Assembly: GCA_045660745.1 (NCBI GenBank)
Contig: JAZREJ010000002.1
Location: 1-15,026 of the forward strand
Direction of reading: 5' to 3'
DNA: 15,026 nt
Source: RGIG6353 sp045660745
GTDB lineage: Bacteria; Bacillota; Clostridia; Oscillospirales; SIG627
In this document: piece by piece, positions 1 through 6,861 of the stretch
Numbering within the stretch: the first letter of the stretch is position 1
Layout: the number at the start of each line of letters is the position of its first letter
The notes under the pieces: generated by a model
What the model was told of the DNA's origin: nothing
What the model saw: only the letters and a program-made list of their open reading frames with translations
Database searches by the model: none
Position numbers and translations under genes: made by a program

Positions 1-7
1 GTTTCAT
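1..7 (-). CDS. Start of a minus-strand gene that continues beyond the left edge (possible transposase or TnpB)
   Basis: Only the ATG (7-5) and the next codon, Lys, are present. The start is supported by GGAGGG on the minus strand at 21-16, eight bases upstream, and by a promoter at 60-88. The product cannot be identified from the sequence here; because the leader carries a hairpin like an insertion-sequence end, a transposase or TnpB-type protein is the likeliest guess. Confidence 0.4.
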
Positions 8-59
8 CCTTGATACCCTCCTTTGATTTTAGTGCGGTTGGCGAACCTTCACTAATTCT

Positions 60-88
60 ATCATAGGAGGTTTCTTTTTTCTACTCAA
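60..88 (-). promoter_or_regulatory. Promoter for the gene leaving the left edge
   Basis: On the minus strand a -35 box TTGAGT (88-83) and a -10 box TATGAT (65-60) are separated by exactly 17 bases. Transcription would start near 53, giving a leader of about 45 bases before the ATG at 7. Confidence 0.5.
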
Positions 89-106
89 CGCTAAAAGCTT
101 TTTGGA

Positions 107-127
107 ACCACGGGCATAGCCCGTGGT
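107..127. repeat. Perfect 9-bp hairpin with ATA loop
   Basis: ACCACGGGC (107-115) pairs with GCCCGTGGT (119-127) around ATA. There is no T-run beside it, so it is not a good intrinsic terminator. The GC-rich stem with a GC-ATA-GC apex matches the apex of the hairpins at 14868-14884 and 14898-14908, which supports reading it as an IS200/IS605 subterminal hairpin. Confidence 0.75.
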
Positions 128-140
128 ATTCGTTAACACA

Positions 141-174
141 ATAAAAATTAAGCACTCCCGACGGAGTGCTTAAT
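141..174 (-). terminator. Intrinsic terminator of the YfcE-like gene
   Basis: A 12-bp perfect stem (147-158 with 163-174) around a four-base loop begins five bases past the stop codon at 179. On the minus strand it is followed by a T-rich tract (146-141), as expected for a rho-independent terminator. Confidence 0.85.
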
Positions 175-178
175 TATT

Positions 179-694
179 TTACTCAAGGTCCTTCCATTCA
201 AAAACGCCGTTTTCAAGAGTCATATAGCCATGTGCTGTATTTTCCTTCGGGATAGAGACAGAGCCCGGATTCATGTAGATATAATCTTCGTGCTCAATCT
301 TTACAGCAACATGAGTGTGGCCGTGCAGAAGCACTGTTCCCTTCTTAAACGGAGGTAATTTATTCTCATTGTAAATATGTCCGTGAGTTGCAAATATCTC
401 CACACCGCCGTCAGAAATAACGGTATAATCGGCAAGAATCGGAAATTCAAGAACCATTTGATCAACCTCTGCGTCACAGTTGCCTCTTACTGCGAATATT
501 ATATCCTTGAGAGGATTGAGCATTTCAATAACTTTTTTAGGGGCATATTCATCGGGAAGCTCGTTTCTCGGTCCGTGATAAAGAATATCTCCGAGAAGAA
601 GTATGCGGTCAGCTTTTTCGTTTTTAAATGCTTCAAGCATCTTGCGACACCAAAAAGCCGAGCCGTGTATATCCGAAGCAATAAACCATTTCAT
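179..694 (-). CDS. yfcE: YfcE/MJ0936-family metallophosphoesterase
   Basis: This is a 171-residue single-domain calcineurin-like phosphoesterase that would hydrolyse phosphodiesters with a two-metal centre in the cytoplasm. The family signature is complete: D8-x-H10 in SDIHG, G35-D36, G71-N72-C73-D74, H104-G-H106 and G125-H126-T127-H128. The length agrees with E. coli YfcE (about 184 residues), and there is no signal peptide or membrane segment. The ATG at 694 is preferred over the in-frame GTG at 703, because the AAAGGA ribosome binding site lies about ten bases before the ATG but directly abuts the GTG. The gene stands alone, with its own promoter and terminator, divergent from the cysteine synthase gene. 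The physiological substrate of YfcE-type enzymes is not settled, and nothing here narrows it. Confidence 0.9.
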   Translation of the reverse strand: MKWFIASDIHGSAFWCRKMLEAFKNEKADRILLLGDILYHGPRNELPDEYAPKKVIEMLNPLKDIIFAVRGNCDAEVDQMVLEFPILADYTVISDGGVEIFATHGHIYNENKLPPFKKGTVLLHGHTHVAVKIEHEDYIYMNPGSVSIPKENTAHGYMTLENGVFEWKDLE

Positions 695-721
695 TACTAT
701 CACATCCTTTGTTTTTTCTTT

Positions 722-750
722 ATTGTATCATACACTTTATATTTTGTCTA
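722..750 (-). promoter_or_regulatory. Promoter of the YfcE-like gene
   Basis: On the minus strand TAGACA (750-745) and TACAAT (727-722) are 17 bases apart, placing the transcript start about 20 bases before the ATG at 694. It lies back-to-back with the cysK promoter. Confidence 0.55.
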
Positions 751-759
751 CAAAAACAC

Positions 760-788
760 TTGACATATTTGAAGTATTGGTATAAAAT
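760..788 (+). promoter_or_regulatory. Promoter of cysK
   Basis: A perfect TTGACA (760-765) is followed after 17 bases by TAAAAT (783-788). The leader is then only about 25 bases, too short for a T-box or S-box riboswitch, so no leader-based sulfur or cysteine control is visible. Any regulation would act at the promoter. Confidence 0.7.
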
Positions 789-821
789 TTAAAAGATAGA
801 TTACATTATTAAGAGGACAAA

Positions 822-1745
822 ATGGTACTAAACAATATTCTCGAAGCTATGGGCAATACCCCGCTCATCAGGCTCAACAATATGGTAGACAAAGACTCTG
901 CTGAGATACTCGTCAAATTCGAGGGGCTCAACGTAGGAGGATCCATAAAAACAAGAACTGCGTATAATATGATACGAGTAGCAGAAATAGACGGACTTAT
1001 AGATAGCGACTCAATAATAGTTGAACCTACAAGCGGAAATCAAGGTATCGGTCTTGCTCTTGTAGGTGCTGTCAAAGGCTATAAGACTATCATTATCATG
1101 CCCGACTCTGTAAGTGAGGAAAGACGCAAACTGGTCGAACACTATGGTGCTGAGGTAGTGCTTATTCACGATGCCGGAAATATTGGTGCATGTATTGAGG
1201 AATGTCTCAACACTGCCCTTCGCATGAAAAAAGAAAACCCGAAGGTATTCGTTCCTCAGCAGTTCGAAAATCCGGCTAACCCGGCTGTCCAGAGATGCGT
1301 TACAGGTGTCGAAATACTCGAAGCGGTAAACGGACCTATTCACGGTTTCTGTTCGGGAATTGGTACAGGCGGAACAATCACGGGTATTGGCGAGGCACTT
1401 CGTGAGAAGAATCCTGACATCGAGATTTGGGCGGTGGAGCCAGAGCATGCCGCTATCCTTTCAGGCGGCTCTATCGGCACCCATCTTCAAATGGGCATCG
1501 GTGACGGACTTATCCCCGATATACTTAACTGTGACATATACAATGACATATGCATCATAAAGGATGACGAGGCAATCAAGACAGCAAAGGACCTTGCGCG
1601 TCTTGAGGGTATCATGTGCGGAATATCAAGCGGCACGAACGTTGCGGCTGCAATCAAGCTTGCTCGCAAGCTCGGTCCCGGAAAAACAGTAGTAACAGTT
1701 CTTCCGGATACTGCGGAAAGGTATTTTTCAACACCACTATTCTAA
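822..1745 (+). CDS. cysK: Cysteine synthase (O-acetylserine sulfhydrylase), PLP fold type II
   Basis: The 307-residue protein should join sulfide to O-acetylserine to give cysteine in the cytoplasm. Visible motifs are the PLP lysine K43 in GGSIKTR, the substrate loop TSGNQ (70-74), the QQFENPANPA segment (146-155), the phosphate-binding GTGGT (181-185), the GIGDG loop (225-229), and S269-S270 in GISSGT, which contacts the pyridine ring. It ends in ERYFSTPLF, as CysK proteins do. Length is normal for CysK. The ATG has an AAGAGG-type ribosome binding site. One oddity: the lysine is usually followed by Asp-Arg (SVKDR), whereas Thr-Arg is seen here. It is monocistronic with its own promoter and terminator. 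A related PLP lyase using another O-acyl amino acid cannot be excluded. Confidence 0.85.
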   Translation: MVLNNILEAMGNTPLIRLNNMVDKDSAEILVKFEGLNVGGSIKTRTAYNMIRVAEIDGLIDSDSIIVEPTSGNQGIGLALVGAVKGYKTIIIMPDSVSEERRKLVEHYGAEVVLIHDAGNIGACIEECLNTALRMKKENPKVFVPQQFENPANPAVQRCVTGVEILEAVNGPIHGFCSGIGTGGTITGIGEALREKNPDIEIWAVEPEHAAILSGGSIGTHLQMGIGDGLIPDILNCDIYNDICIIKDDEAIKTAKDLARLEGIMCGISSGTNVAAAIKLARKLGPGKTVVTVLPDTAERYFSTPLF

Positions 1746-1751
1746 AAAACC

Positions 1752-1791
1752 AGACAATTTCTTGATAAAAATCAAGAAATTGTCTTTTTTT
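1752..1791 (+). terminator. Intrinsic terminator of cysK
   Basis: A 15-bp perfect stem (1752-1766 with 1771-1785) with an AAAA loop runs directly into seven T residues (1785-1791), seven bases after the cysK stop. Confidence 0.95.
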
Positions 1792-1803
1792 ATGCAATAA
1801 GGG

Positions 1804-1832
1804 TTGCAAATTATTCATAAGTATGCTATACT
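1804..1832 (+). promoter_or_regulatory. Promoter of putP
   Basis: TTGCAA (1804-1809) and TATACT (1827-1832) are 17 bases apart, about 40 bases before the start codon. The predicted transcript start falls inside the inverted repeat at 1833-1850. Confidence 0.7.
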
Positions 1833-1850
1833 TTGTATACGTTTATACAA
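1833..1850. promoter_or_regulatory. Inverted repeat at the putP start site, candidate operator
   Basis: TTGTATA (1833-1839) and TATACAA (1844-1850) are perfect inverted arms around a four-base spacer. They begin one base after the -10 box and cover the expected transcription start, the position where a repressor dimer would block initiation. The TTGTATA half-site resembles those of some GntR-family regulators, but no regulator gene is nearby. Chance in AT-rich DNA is possible. Confidence 0.4.
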
Positions 1851-1872
1851 TTTATGAATTGGAGTAAAAAAC

Positions 1873-3339
1873 ATGAATGCAGAAGTTATAATGTTTATTA
1901 TTTACCTTGTTTTTATGCTTGGCATCGGCGTTTGGTTCTTTCTTAAGGACAAAAACGGCGGTGAAAAGAGTTACTTTTTAGGCGGACGTAAAATGGGTCC
2001 TTGGGTATCAGCTCTTTCGGCAGGTGCGTCCGATATGAGCGCTTGGGTACTTATGGGACTTCCCGGTGCTATATTTGCCGTTGGACTCGGTGAAGTGTGG
2101 ATCGCGGTAGGTCTTGGTATCGGTTATACACTCAGTTGGCTTTTTGAAGCACCCAGACTTCGTCGCTTTTCTATAGTATCCAATGACTCTATTACCATTC
2201 CGCAATATCTTACAAACCGTTTCCTTTCTAAATCGCATGCCCTTCAGCTTATATGCGCTATAGTCTTCCTTGTTGCGTACACAATATACGCTGCTTCAAG
2301 TATCAAAGCGTGCGGTACACTCTTCCACACTGTTATTCCTTCACTTGATGAAACGACTGCAATGTATATTGCTGCATTTATTATCATCGGATACACATTC
2401 CTTGGCGGCTTCTCGGCAGTTTGCTGGACCGACTTTTTCCAGGGACTTTTGATTCTCGGTGCAATGCTTATCGCTCCCCTTTTCGTAATGATTACAGGAG
2501 AAGCAATATCCTTCGCAGGCATTTCGGACGGCATGCCCGGATTTTGGGATGCATTCGGCAACTGGAAGGGCATCGTATCGGGTCTTGCTTGGGGTCTCGG
2601 ATACTTTGGTATGCCTCACATAATCATTAGATTTATGTCTGTCAGAAGCCAGAAGGATCTTAAGAAGAGTGCTAAGATCGGTATCTCTTGGACTGTTATC
2701 ATTCTTGCCTTTGCTGCTCTTATCGGTATCGTCGGACGCGCTGTTCCAGATGTTGCAGCTTCCATAACCGACAACAATGAGCTTATCTTCATCAACATGG
2801 TACGCAAATACTTCCCCGCACTTCTTTCAGGAGTCCTTCTTTCTGCGGTATTGGCTGCTTCCATGAGTACAGCAGACAGCCAGCTTCTTGCCGCTTCCAG
2901 TGCTTTTGCAAGTGACGTATACAAGCCTATGCTCAGAAAGAATAAAGCAAATGACAAGGAAATGCTTTGGGCGGGACGAATTGTAGTTCTTGCGATTTCA
3001 GTTATTGCTGTGCTTATTGCAGCAAACCCCAACGCTTCCTCTATCATGTCTCTTGTTTCTAACGCATGGGGCGTATTCGGTGCCGCTTTCGGACCTACTA
3101 TTCTGCTTTCGCTTTTCTGGAAGAGATTCAACTACGCAGGCGCTATCTCGGGTATCATTACCGGTGCTGTTGTAGATATTCTTTGGCTTATATTCCTTGC
3201 TGACCTCGGTATCTACGAAATCCTCCCCGGATTTGTTGCAAGCTTGATCGTAGCAATTGCTGTAACTCTTGCTACAAAGGAGCCTTCCGAAGAAGTTGAG
3301 GCTCTTTATGATGCCGCAACCTCTCCCGAGGATGAATAA
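1873..3339 (+). CDS. putP: Sodium/proline symporter, SSS family
   Basis: The 488-residue polytopic membrane protein (about 13 hydrophobic segments) should import L-proline with sodium. It matches PutP closely: the N-terminal GGRKMGPWVSALSAGASDMS stretch (residues 37-56) contains D54, equivalent to the essential sodium-site Asp of E. coli PutP, followed by MGLPGA. The later LAASMSTADSQLL segment holds the Ser-Thr pair used in sodium coordination. Length is that of the family. The start has GGAG about eight bases upstream. The gene is monocistronic, with a strong promoter carrying a possible operator and a terminator shared with the converging gene. Proline uptake could serve osmoprotection or Stickland-type amino acid fermentation; no proline-metabolism gene is adjacent to decide between them. 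Confidence 0.9.
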   Translation: MNAEVIMFIIYLVFMLGIGVWFFLKDKNGGEKSYFLGGRKMGPWVSALSAGASDMSAWVLMGLPGAIFAVGLGEVWIAVGLGIGYTLSWLFEAPRLRRFSIVSNDSITIPQYLTNRFLSKSHALQLICAIVFLVAYTIYAASSIKACGTLFHTVIPSLDETTAMYIAAFIIIGYTFLGGFSAVCWTDFFQGLLILGAMLIAPLFVMITGEAISFAGISDGMPGFWDAFGNWKGIVSGLAWGLGYFGMPHIIIRFMSVRSQKDLKKSAKIGISWTVIILAFAALIGIVGRAVPDVAASITDNNELIFINMVRKYFPALLSGVLLSAVLAASMSTADSQLLAASSAFASDVYKPMLRKNKANDKEMLWAGRIVVLAISVIAVLIAANPNASSIMSLVSNAWGVFGAAFGPTILLSLFWKRFNYAGAISGIITGAVVDILWLIFLADLGIYEILPGFVASLIVAIAVTLATKEPSEEVEALYDAATSPEDE

Positions 3340-3355
3340 ATCTCACAAAAAATAT

Positions 3356-3390
3356 TGCCGTATCGGTTACCCGATACGGCATTTTCTTTT
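3356..3390. terminator. Bidirectional terminator between putP and the lipoprotein gene
   Basis: An 11-bp perfect stem (3356-3366 with 3371-3381) with loop TTAC is followed on the plus strand by TTTTCTTTT. On the minus strand it is followed by a T-rich run (complement of 3345-3355). The two converging genes end at 3339 and 3389, so one hairpin serves both and its T-tract overlaps the minus-strand stop codon. Confidence 0.9.
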
Positions 3391-4705
3391 AAGGCTTACA
3401 GATTCCGCAAGGAGAATAACCTTTTGAAACCAGCTCATTTCTGGTTCCGATAAATTCACCTTTATTTTTTTCACTTATCTTATCAGCGCTTGAGCATGAT
3501 GGATAATGAAATTTTTTCGTATTGGTATTCAGTACATACTCAAAATCAGCGGGTGCATCAGGCACTGAAGGTTGAGGAGTCTCTTCCTTGACAATAGGAT
3601 TCGGAGTTACAGTATTCTGAGTGGGCTTCTCTTCGTGAATAAATTCGACGTTCTTTCCGTCACTCTTACATATGATACCGCCAAATTCATCAGTCCTGTA
3701 TACAGTAACGTCGGCATCTCGAAGTCGGCTTAACGTTTCCTCGTGAGGATGTCCGTACTCGTTATTCTTTCCGCAGGATATAACAGCATATTTTGGCATT
3801 ATCTCTCTGAGGAACGGGTAGGTAGTTGAAGTAGAGCTTCCGTGATGCCCCACCTTCAGAACGGTACTCAAAAGATCTGCACCGCTGTTAAGTATTACCT
3901 CTTCCGCTTCCCTCTCAGCATCTCCCGTAAAAAGAAAGGTCGTTTCGCCATATGTGATTTTCAAAACTATTGAAGTATTGTTCGTGTCTTCAGTAGAATT
4001 TACACCGAGTATCTTTACCTCGGCACTACCAAGCATAAAGCTTTCTCCGACTGTCGGTATCTTTATTTCCGCATCTTCTTTGGCAACATTCTTAAAAAAG
4101 TTTTCAAATGTTTTCGAATCGTATGACTTAGTTGGAGAATAAACGTTCGTAACCGTTGCGAAATTCAGAGCACCCGAAAGACCACCTATGTGATCCTCGT
4201 GAGCATGCGTTGCTATAACGTAATCAAGATGAGTGATATTGCGATTTTTAAGGTAGGAATAAATAAGACTTGAATCTTCCGCATTTCCTCCGTCTATCAT
4301 CATTGTCTTGCCATCGCAAAGCACAAGTGCCGAATCCGCTTGTCCAACGTCAATATAATGTACTTCAAAGTTTGAATCGACCGGCGGTATCGGCTTCGGA
4401 GGAATAGGTTCCGACACATTGCCTGATGACGGTGTATTTGCAGTATCCACCGACGGCGGCGCTACCGCTATAGGTTCATCAACCCCGCCTACATTTGATT
4501 CTCCCACAGCATCATCTTCGGATTGAGTATATCCGATATCAGGAATTGGCGGTGCGTGAGGCGTTACTATATCCGATTCATTATCAGCGACATCATGCAC
4601 TGTGTCCTCGATTGTTGTGTCCCCTGCATCAGGTGTATTACATGCAATCAAACTAAACACTAAAACAGATATCAACAAAAATAATAATATCTTGATTTTC
4701 TTCAT
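3389..4705 (-). CDS. Lipoprotein with ComEC-like metallo-beta-lactamase domain and C-terminal Ada-like zinc motif
   Basis: The 438-residue protein starts with a lipoprotein signal: charged MKKIK, a hydrophobic core, and lipobox SLIAC with C22 as the lipidated residue, so it should be anchored outside the cell membrane. Residues 23-110 form an acidic, Pro/Ser/Thr-rich linker. A metallo-beta-lactamase fold occupies about 113-357, with the metal ligands H167-A-H169-E-D171-H172, G261-D262 and H287-H288. The sequence FEVHYIDVGQADSALV is typical of the ComEC/Rec2 C-terminal domain family. After a second linker (358-386), residues 387-438 resemble the Ada-type zinc-binding module, with H400, C404, C433 and C436 and the GTRNEL / GYSPCGIC pattern. 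It probably hydrolyses a phosphodiester, perhaps in extracellular nucleic acid, but the substrate is unknown. The ribosome binding site is AAAGGAGT. The metallo-beta-lactamase call is firm; the function is not. Confidence 0.85.
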   Translation of the reverse strand: MKKIKILLFLLISVLVFSLIACNTPDAGDTTIEDTVHDVADNESDIVTPHAPPIPDIGYTQSEDDAVGESNVGGVDEPIAVAPPSVDTANTPSSGNVSEPIPPKPIPPVDSNFEVHYIDVGQADSALVLCDGKTMMIDGGNAEDSSLIYSYLKNRNITHLDYVIATHAHEDHIGGLSGALNFATVTNVYSPTKSYDSKTFENFFKNVAKEDAEIKIPTVGESFMLGSAEVKILGVNSTEDTNNTSIVLKITYGETTFLFTGDAEREAEEVILNSGADLLSTVLKVGHHGSSTSTTYPFLREIMPKYAVISCGKNNEYGHPHEETLSRLRDADVTVYRTDEFGGIICKSDGKNVEFIHEEKPTQNTVTPNPIVKEETPQPSVPDAPADFEYVLNTNTKKFHYPSCSSADKISEKNKGEFIGTRNELVSKGYSPCGICKP

Positions 4706-4731
4706 TTTTACTCCTTTTATGATGTTTATTT

Positions 4732-4766
4732 AAATGATATATGTAATTTTTATTATTATATCATTT
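4732..4766. repeat. 10-bp inverted repeat overlapping the lipoprotein promoter
   Basis: AAATGATATA (4732-4741) and TATATCATTT (4757-4766) are perfect inverted arms around 15 bases. The right arm overlaps the minus-strand -10 box at 4755-4760. It could be an operator or a leader hairpin, but the arms are very AT-rich, so it could also be chance. Confidence 0.35.
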
Positions 4767-4783
4767 GAAGTTTATTTTTTCAA
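4755..4783 (-). promoter_or_regulatory. Promoter of the lipoprotein gene
   Basis: On the minus strand TTGAAA (4783-4778) and a perfect TATAAT (4760-4755) are 17 bases apart. The start of transcription near 4748 gives a leader of about 43 bases. Confidence 0.75.
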
Positions 4784-4822
4784 CACATTTAATAAGGTAT
4801 CGCAAAAAATCTATCTGCTATG

Positions 4823-4851
4823 TTGATTTTAAGCCATTAATGTTATATAAT
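4823..4851 (+). promoter_or_regulatory. Promoter of the ktrBA-azlCD operon
   Basis: TTGATT (4823-4828) and a perfect TATAAT (4846-4851) are 17 bases apart, and the leader is about 20 bases. That is too short for the c-di-AMP riboswitch that controls some ktr operons, so none is present here. It is divergent from the lipoprotein promoter, with about 40 bases between the two -35 boxes. Confidence 0.75.
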
Positions 4852-4879
4852 ATACCTAAGTAATCTTTCAGAGGTTTTT

Positions 4880-6202
4880 ATGAAGCATAAAAAATTAAGG
4901 ATATCTTCTTTTCAAAAAATAATAGCGGGCTTTTTAGTACTTATTCTCTTGGGAGCACTTTTGCTTTCATTACCAATGGCATCCAAAAGCGGTAATGCCA
5001 CTCCGTTTGATGACGCACTGTTTACTTCCACCAGTGCCGCGTGTGTTACGGGACTTATAGTTCACGATACATCAACCCACTGGTCCACTTTCGGGCTCGC
5101 AGTGATACTCGCGCTTATACAGATAGGCGGTCTGGGGGTGCTCACTGTCATACTTGTCATGTTTATGGTCCTCGGAAAAAGAATAGGACTGGCACAAAGA
5201 AGCGCTATGCAGGATGCGATATCAGCTCACAAGGTTGGCGGAATCGTTCGATACACAAGATTTATTATATCTGCCACAGTTATCTTTGAAATATCGGGAG
5301 CGGTTTTCTTGTCATTTGCTTTTTGCCCGAAATTCGGACTTTTAAATGGAATATGGTATTCCTTCTTCCATTCTGTATCCGCATTCTGCAATGCGGGGTT
5401 TGACCTGATGGACGGTGAATACACTTCTTTTACAAGCAAAGTAGCAGATCCTTATATAAACATGGTTTTAATTCTACTTATAGTCTTCGGCGGATTGGGA
5501 TTCTTAACCTGGCAGGACTTCAAGGAACATAAATTCCGATTCACAAGATATTCCTTTCAGTCAAAGGCCATCATCGTTTTTTCGGCAGTACTCATAATTG
5601 TTCCCGCAGTATATCTCTTTTTTACGGAATATTCCTCCCGCACTATAACCGAACGCACACTCTCGTCGCTTTTTCAATCGGTTACCATGAGAACAGCGGG
5701 ATTCAATACCACTGACCTCGCAAGCACAAGTGACGTTACCAAGCTTATGATGATAGGGCTTATGCTCGTGGGAGGCTCTCCAGGTTCAACCGCAGGCGGC
5801 ATGAAAACTACAACCCTTGCCGTACTCGTTGCGGGTGCTCTCGCAGTATTTAAAAGGCGCGATGCTACCCAGATGTTCAAAAGACGCATCGAGGATTCTA
5901 CCGTACGCCACGCACTTGCAATCCTTATGCTCTACGCTTTCTTATTTATTGTGTCAGGTTGTGTAATCCATCACATCGAAGATATTCCGCTCATAGACTG
6001 TCTTTTTGAGACAGCGTCTGCGGTAGGCACGGTCGGTGTTACGGTAGGAATCACTCCAATGCTGTCGGACGTATCGCGTGCAATACTCATGTGCCTTATG
6101 TTATTCGGAAGAGTCGGAGGTCTTACGCTTATATATGGCACAATGAAGGGCGCCAAAAACACCTCGTCAAAGCTTCCTGTTGAAAAAATAATAGTTGGTT
6201 AA
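4880..6202 (+). CDS. ktrB: KtrB/TrkH-family potassium channel subunit
   Basis: The 440-residue membrane protein forms the ion-conducting half of a Ktr/Trk potassium uptake system. All four pore loops of the M1-P-M2 repeats are visible: TSAACVTGL (51-59), SAFCNAGFDL (167-176), TMRTAGFNT (269-277) and ASAVGTVGVTVG (379-390). The glycine-rich intramembrane gate GGSPGSTAGGMKTT lies at 298-311, and the conserved Arg is R411 in GRVGG. The length fits KtrB rather than the longer enterobacterial TrkH. The ribosome binding site is AGAGG. It is the first gene of the operon, and its regulatory partner KtrA starts 12 bases downstream. Confidence 0.92.
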   Translation: MKHKKLRISSFQKIIAGFLVLILLGALLLSLPMASKSGNATPFDDALFTSTSAACVTGLIVHDTSTHWSTFGLAVILALIQIGGLGVLTVILVMFMVLGKRIGLAQRSAMQDAISAHKVGGIVRYTRFIISATVIFEISGAVFLSFAFCPKFGLLNGIWYSFFHSVSAFCNAGFDLMDGEYTSFTSKVADPYINMVLILLIVFGGLGFLTWQDFKEHKFRFTRYSFQSKAIIVFSAVLIIVPAVYLFFTEYSSRTITERTLSSLFQSVTMRTAGFNTTDLASTSDVTKLMMIGLMLVGGSPGSTAGGMKTTTLAVLVAGALAVFKRRDATQMFKRRIEDSTVRHALAILMLYAFLFIVSGCVIHHIEDIPLIDCLFETASAVGTVGVTVGITPMLSDVSRAILMCLMLFGRVGGLTLIYGTMKGAKNTSSKLPVEKIIVG

Positions 6203-6213
6203 AGGAGAAAAAC

Positions 6214-6861
6214 ATGAAATCAATTTTACTTATAGGTCTCGGACTTTTCGGTCAGCACACCGCACAAAAGCTATCGGAAGACGGGCATGAAATAATGGCG
6301 ATAGATATTGTTGAAGAAAGGGTGAATTCCGTACTTCCCTACGTCACAAACGCTCAGATCGGAGATACTACAAATCCCGATTTTCTCGAATCTCTCGGAG
6401 TTGATAATTTTGATGTGTGCATAGTTACAATAGGTGACAATTTTCAAGCCTCTCTTGAAACTACCAATCTTTTAAAAGAGCTTGGTGCAAAGAAGGTTGT
6501 ATCAAGAGCATCGAGCGATATCCATGAAAAGTTCTTACTAAAAAACGGAGCAGATGAAGTCATTTACCCCGAAAAGCAGCTTGCGGAGTGGGCGGCAACC
6601 CGTTACACATCAGAGCACATTCTTGACTTCATTCAAATTGACAGCGACCACTCAATTTTCGAGCTTACCATTCCCGAATCCTGGTACGGAAAAACTATTA
6701 TAGAGCTTAATATACGCAAAAAATACAACATTAACATTATCGCATACAAGGAAAACGGAAAAATTAATATGACGATATCGCCCGAGTTAATCTTTGCTCC
6801 CGAACAAAGCATACTTGTTGTCGGACGCGACCGCGATATCGAAAAGTGTTTTAATATATGA
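6214..6861 (+). CDS. ktrA: KtrA/TrkA-type RCK regulatory subunit
   Basis: The 215-residue cytoplasmic protein should form the octameric ring that gates KtrB in response to bound nucleotide. RCK_N spans about residues 1-125, with the Rossmann motif G8-x-G10-x-x-G13 and the acidic D31 at the end of the second strand, which contacts the ribose of ATP/ADP or NAD(H). RCK_C follows at about 136-215, a module that binds c-di-AMP in some Firmicutes KtrA proteins. The strong AAAGGAG ribosome binding site begins inside the ktrB stop codon. Its own stop overlaps the azlC start by four bases (ATGA). Confidence 0.92.
   Translation: MKSILLIGLGLFGQHTAQKLSEDGHEIMAIDIVEERVNSVLPYVTNAQIGDTTNPDFLESLGVDNFDVCIVTIGDNFQASLETTNLLKELGAKKVVSRASSDIHEKFLLKNGADEVIYPEKQLAEWAATRYTSEHILDFIQIDSDHSIFELTIPESWYGKTIIELNIRKKYNINIIAYKENGKINMTISPELIFAPEQSILVVGRDRDIEKCFNI

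Larger units (their letters stand above)
1..131 (-). mobile_element. Probable left end of an IS200/IS605-type element, truncated by the window edge
   Basis: On the minus strand this stretch reads, in order, a GTTAAC-containing flank, a perfect 9-bp hairpin with a three-base loop (107-127), a sigma-A-type promoter, a roughly 45-base leader with a small GGTT/AACC stem (36-47), a GGAGGG ribosome binding site and an ATG at 7-5. A subterminal hairpin just inside the tip followed by a single leftward gene is the layout expected of an IS200/IS605 left end, where the Y1 transposase recognises the hairpin. The boundary at 131 is inferred: TTAAC (minus strand, 136-132) would be the target pentanucleotide. 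No transposase sequence is inside the window, so the family call rests on architecture and on resemblance to the hairpins at 14868-14908. Confidence 0.4.

Noticed and set aside
107..127. Reading the 9-bp hairpin as a transcription terminator
   Set aside because: There is no T-run on either side, and the real terminator of the adjacent gene is the separate hairpin at 147-174.
695..703. GTG start adding three residues to the YfcE-like protein
   Set aside because: The ribosome binding site abuts the GTG but is well spaced for the ATG at 694, which also gives the usual family N-terminus.
377..763. A 128-codon plus-strand frame opposite the YfcE-like gene
   Set aside because: It overlaps a gene with all metallophosphoesterase motifs, lacks a ribosome binding site, and runs through the divergent promoter region.
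2616..3131. A 171-codon open frame on the minus strand inside putP
   Set aside because: It is fully covered by the conserved PutP coding sequence, and its composition is that of an antisense shadow.
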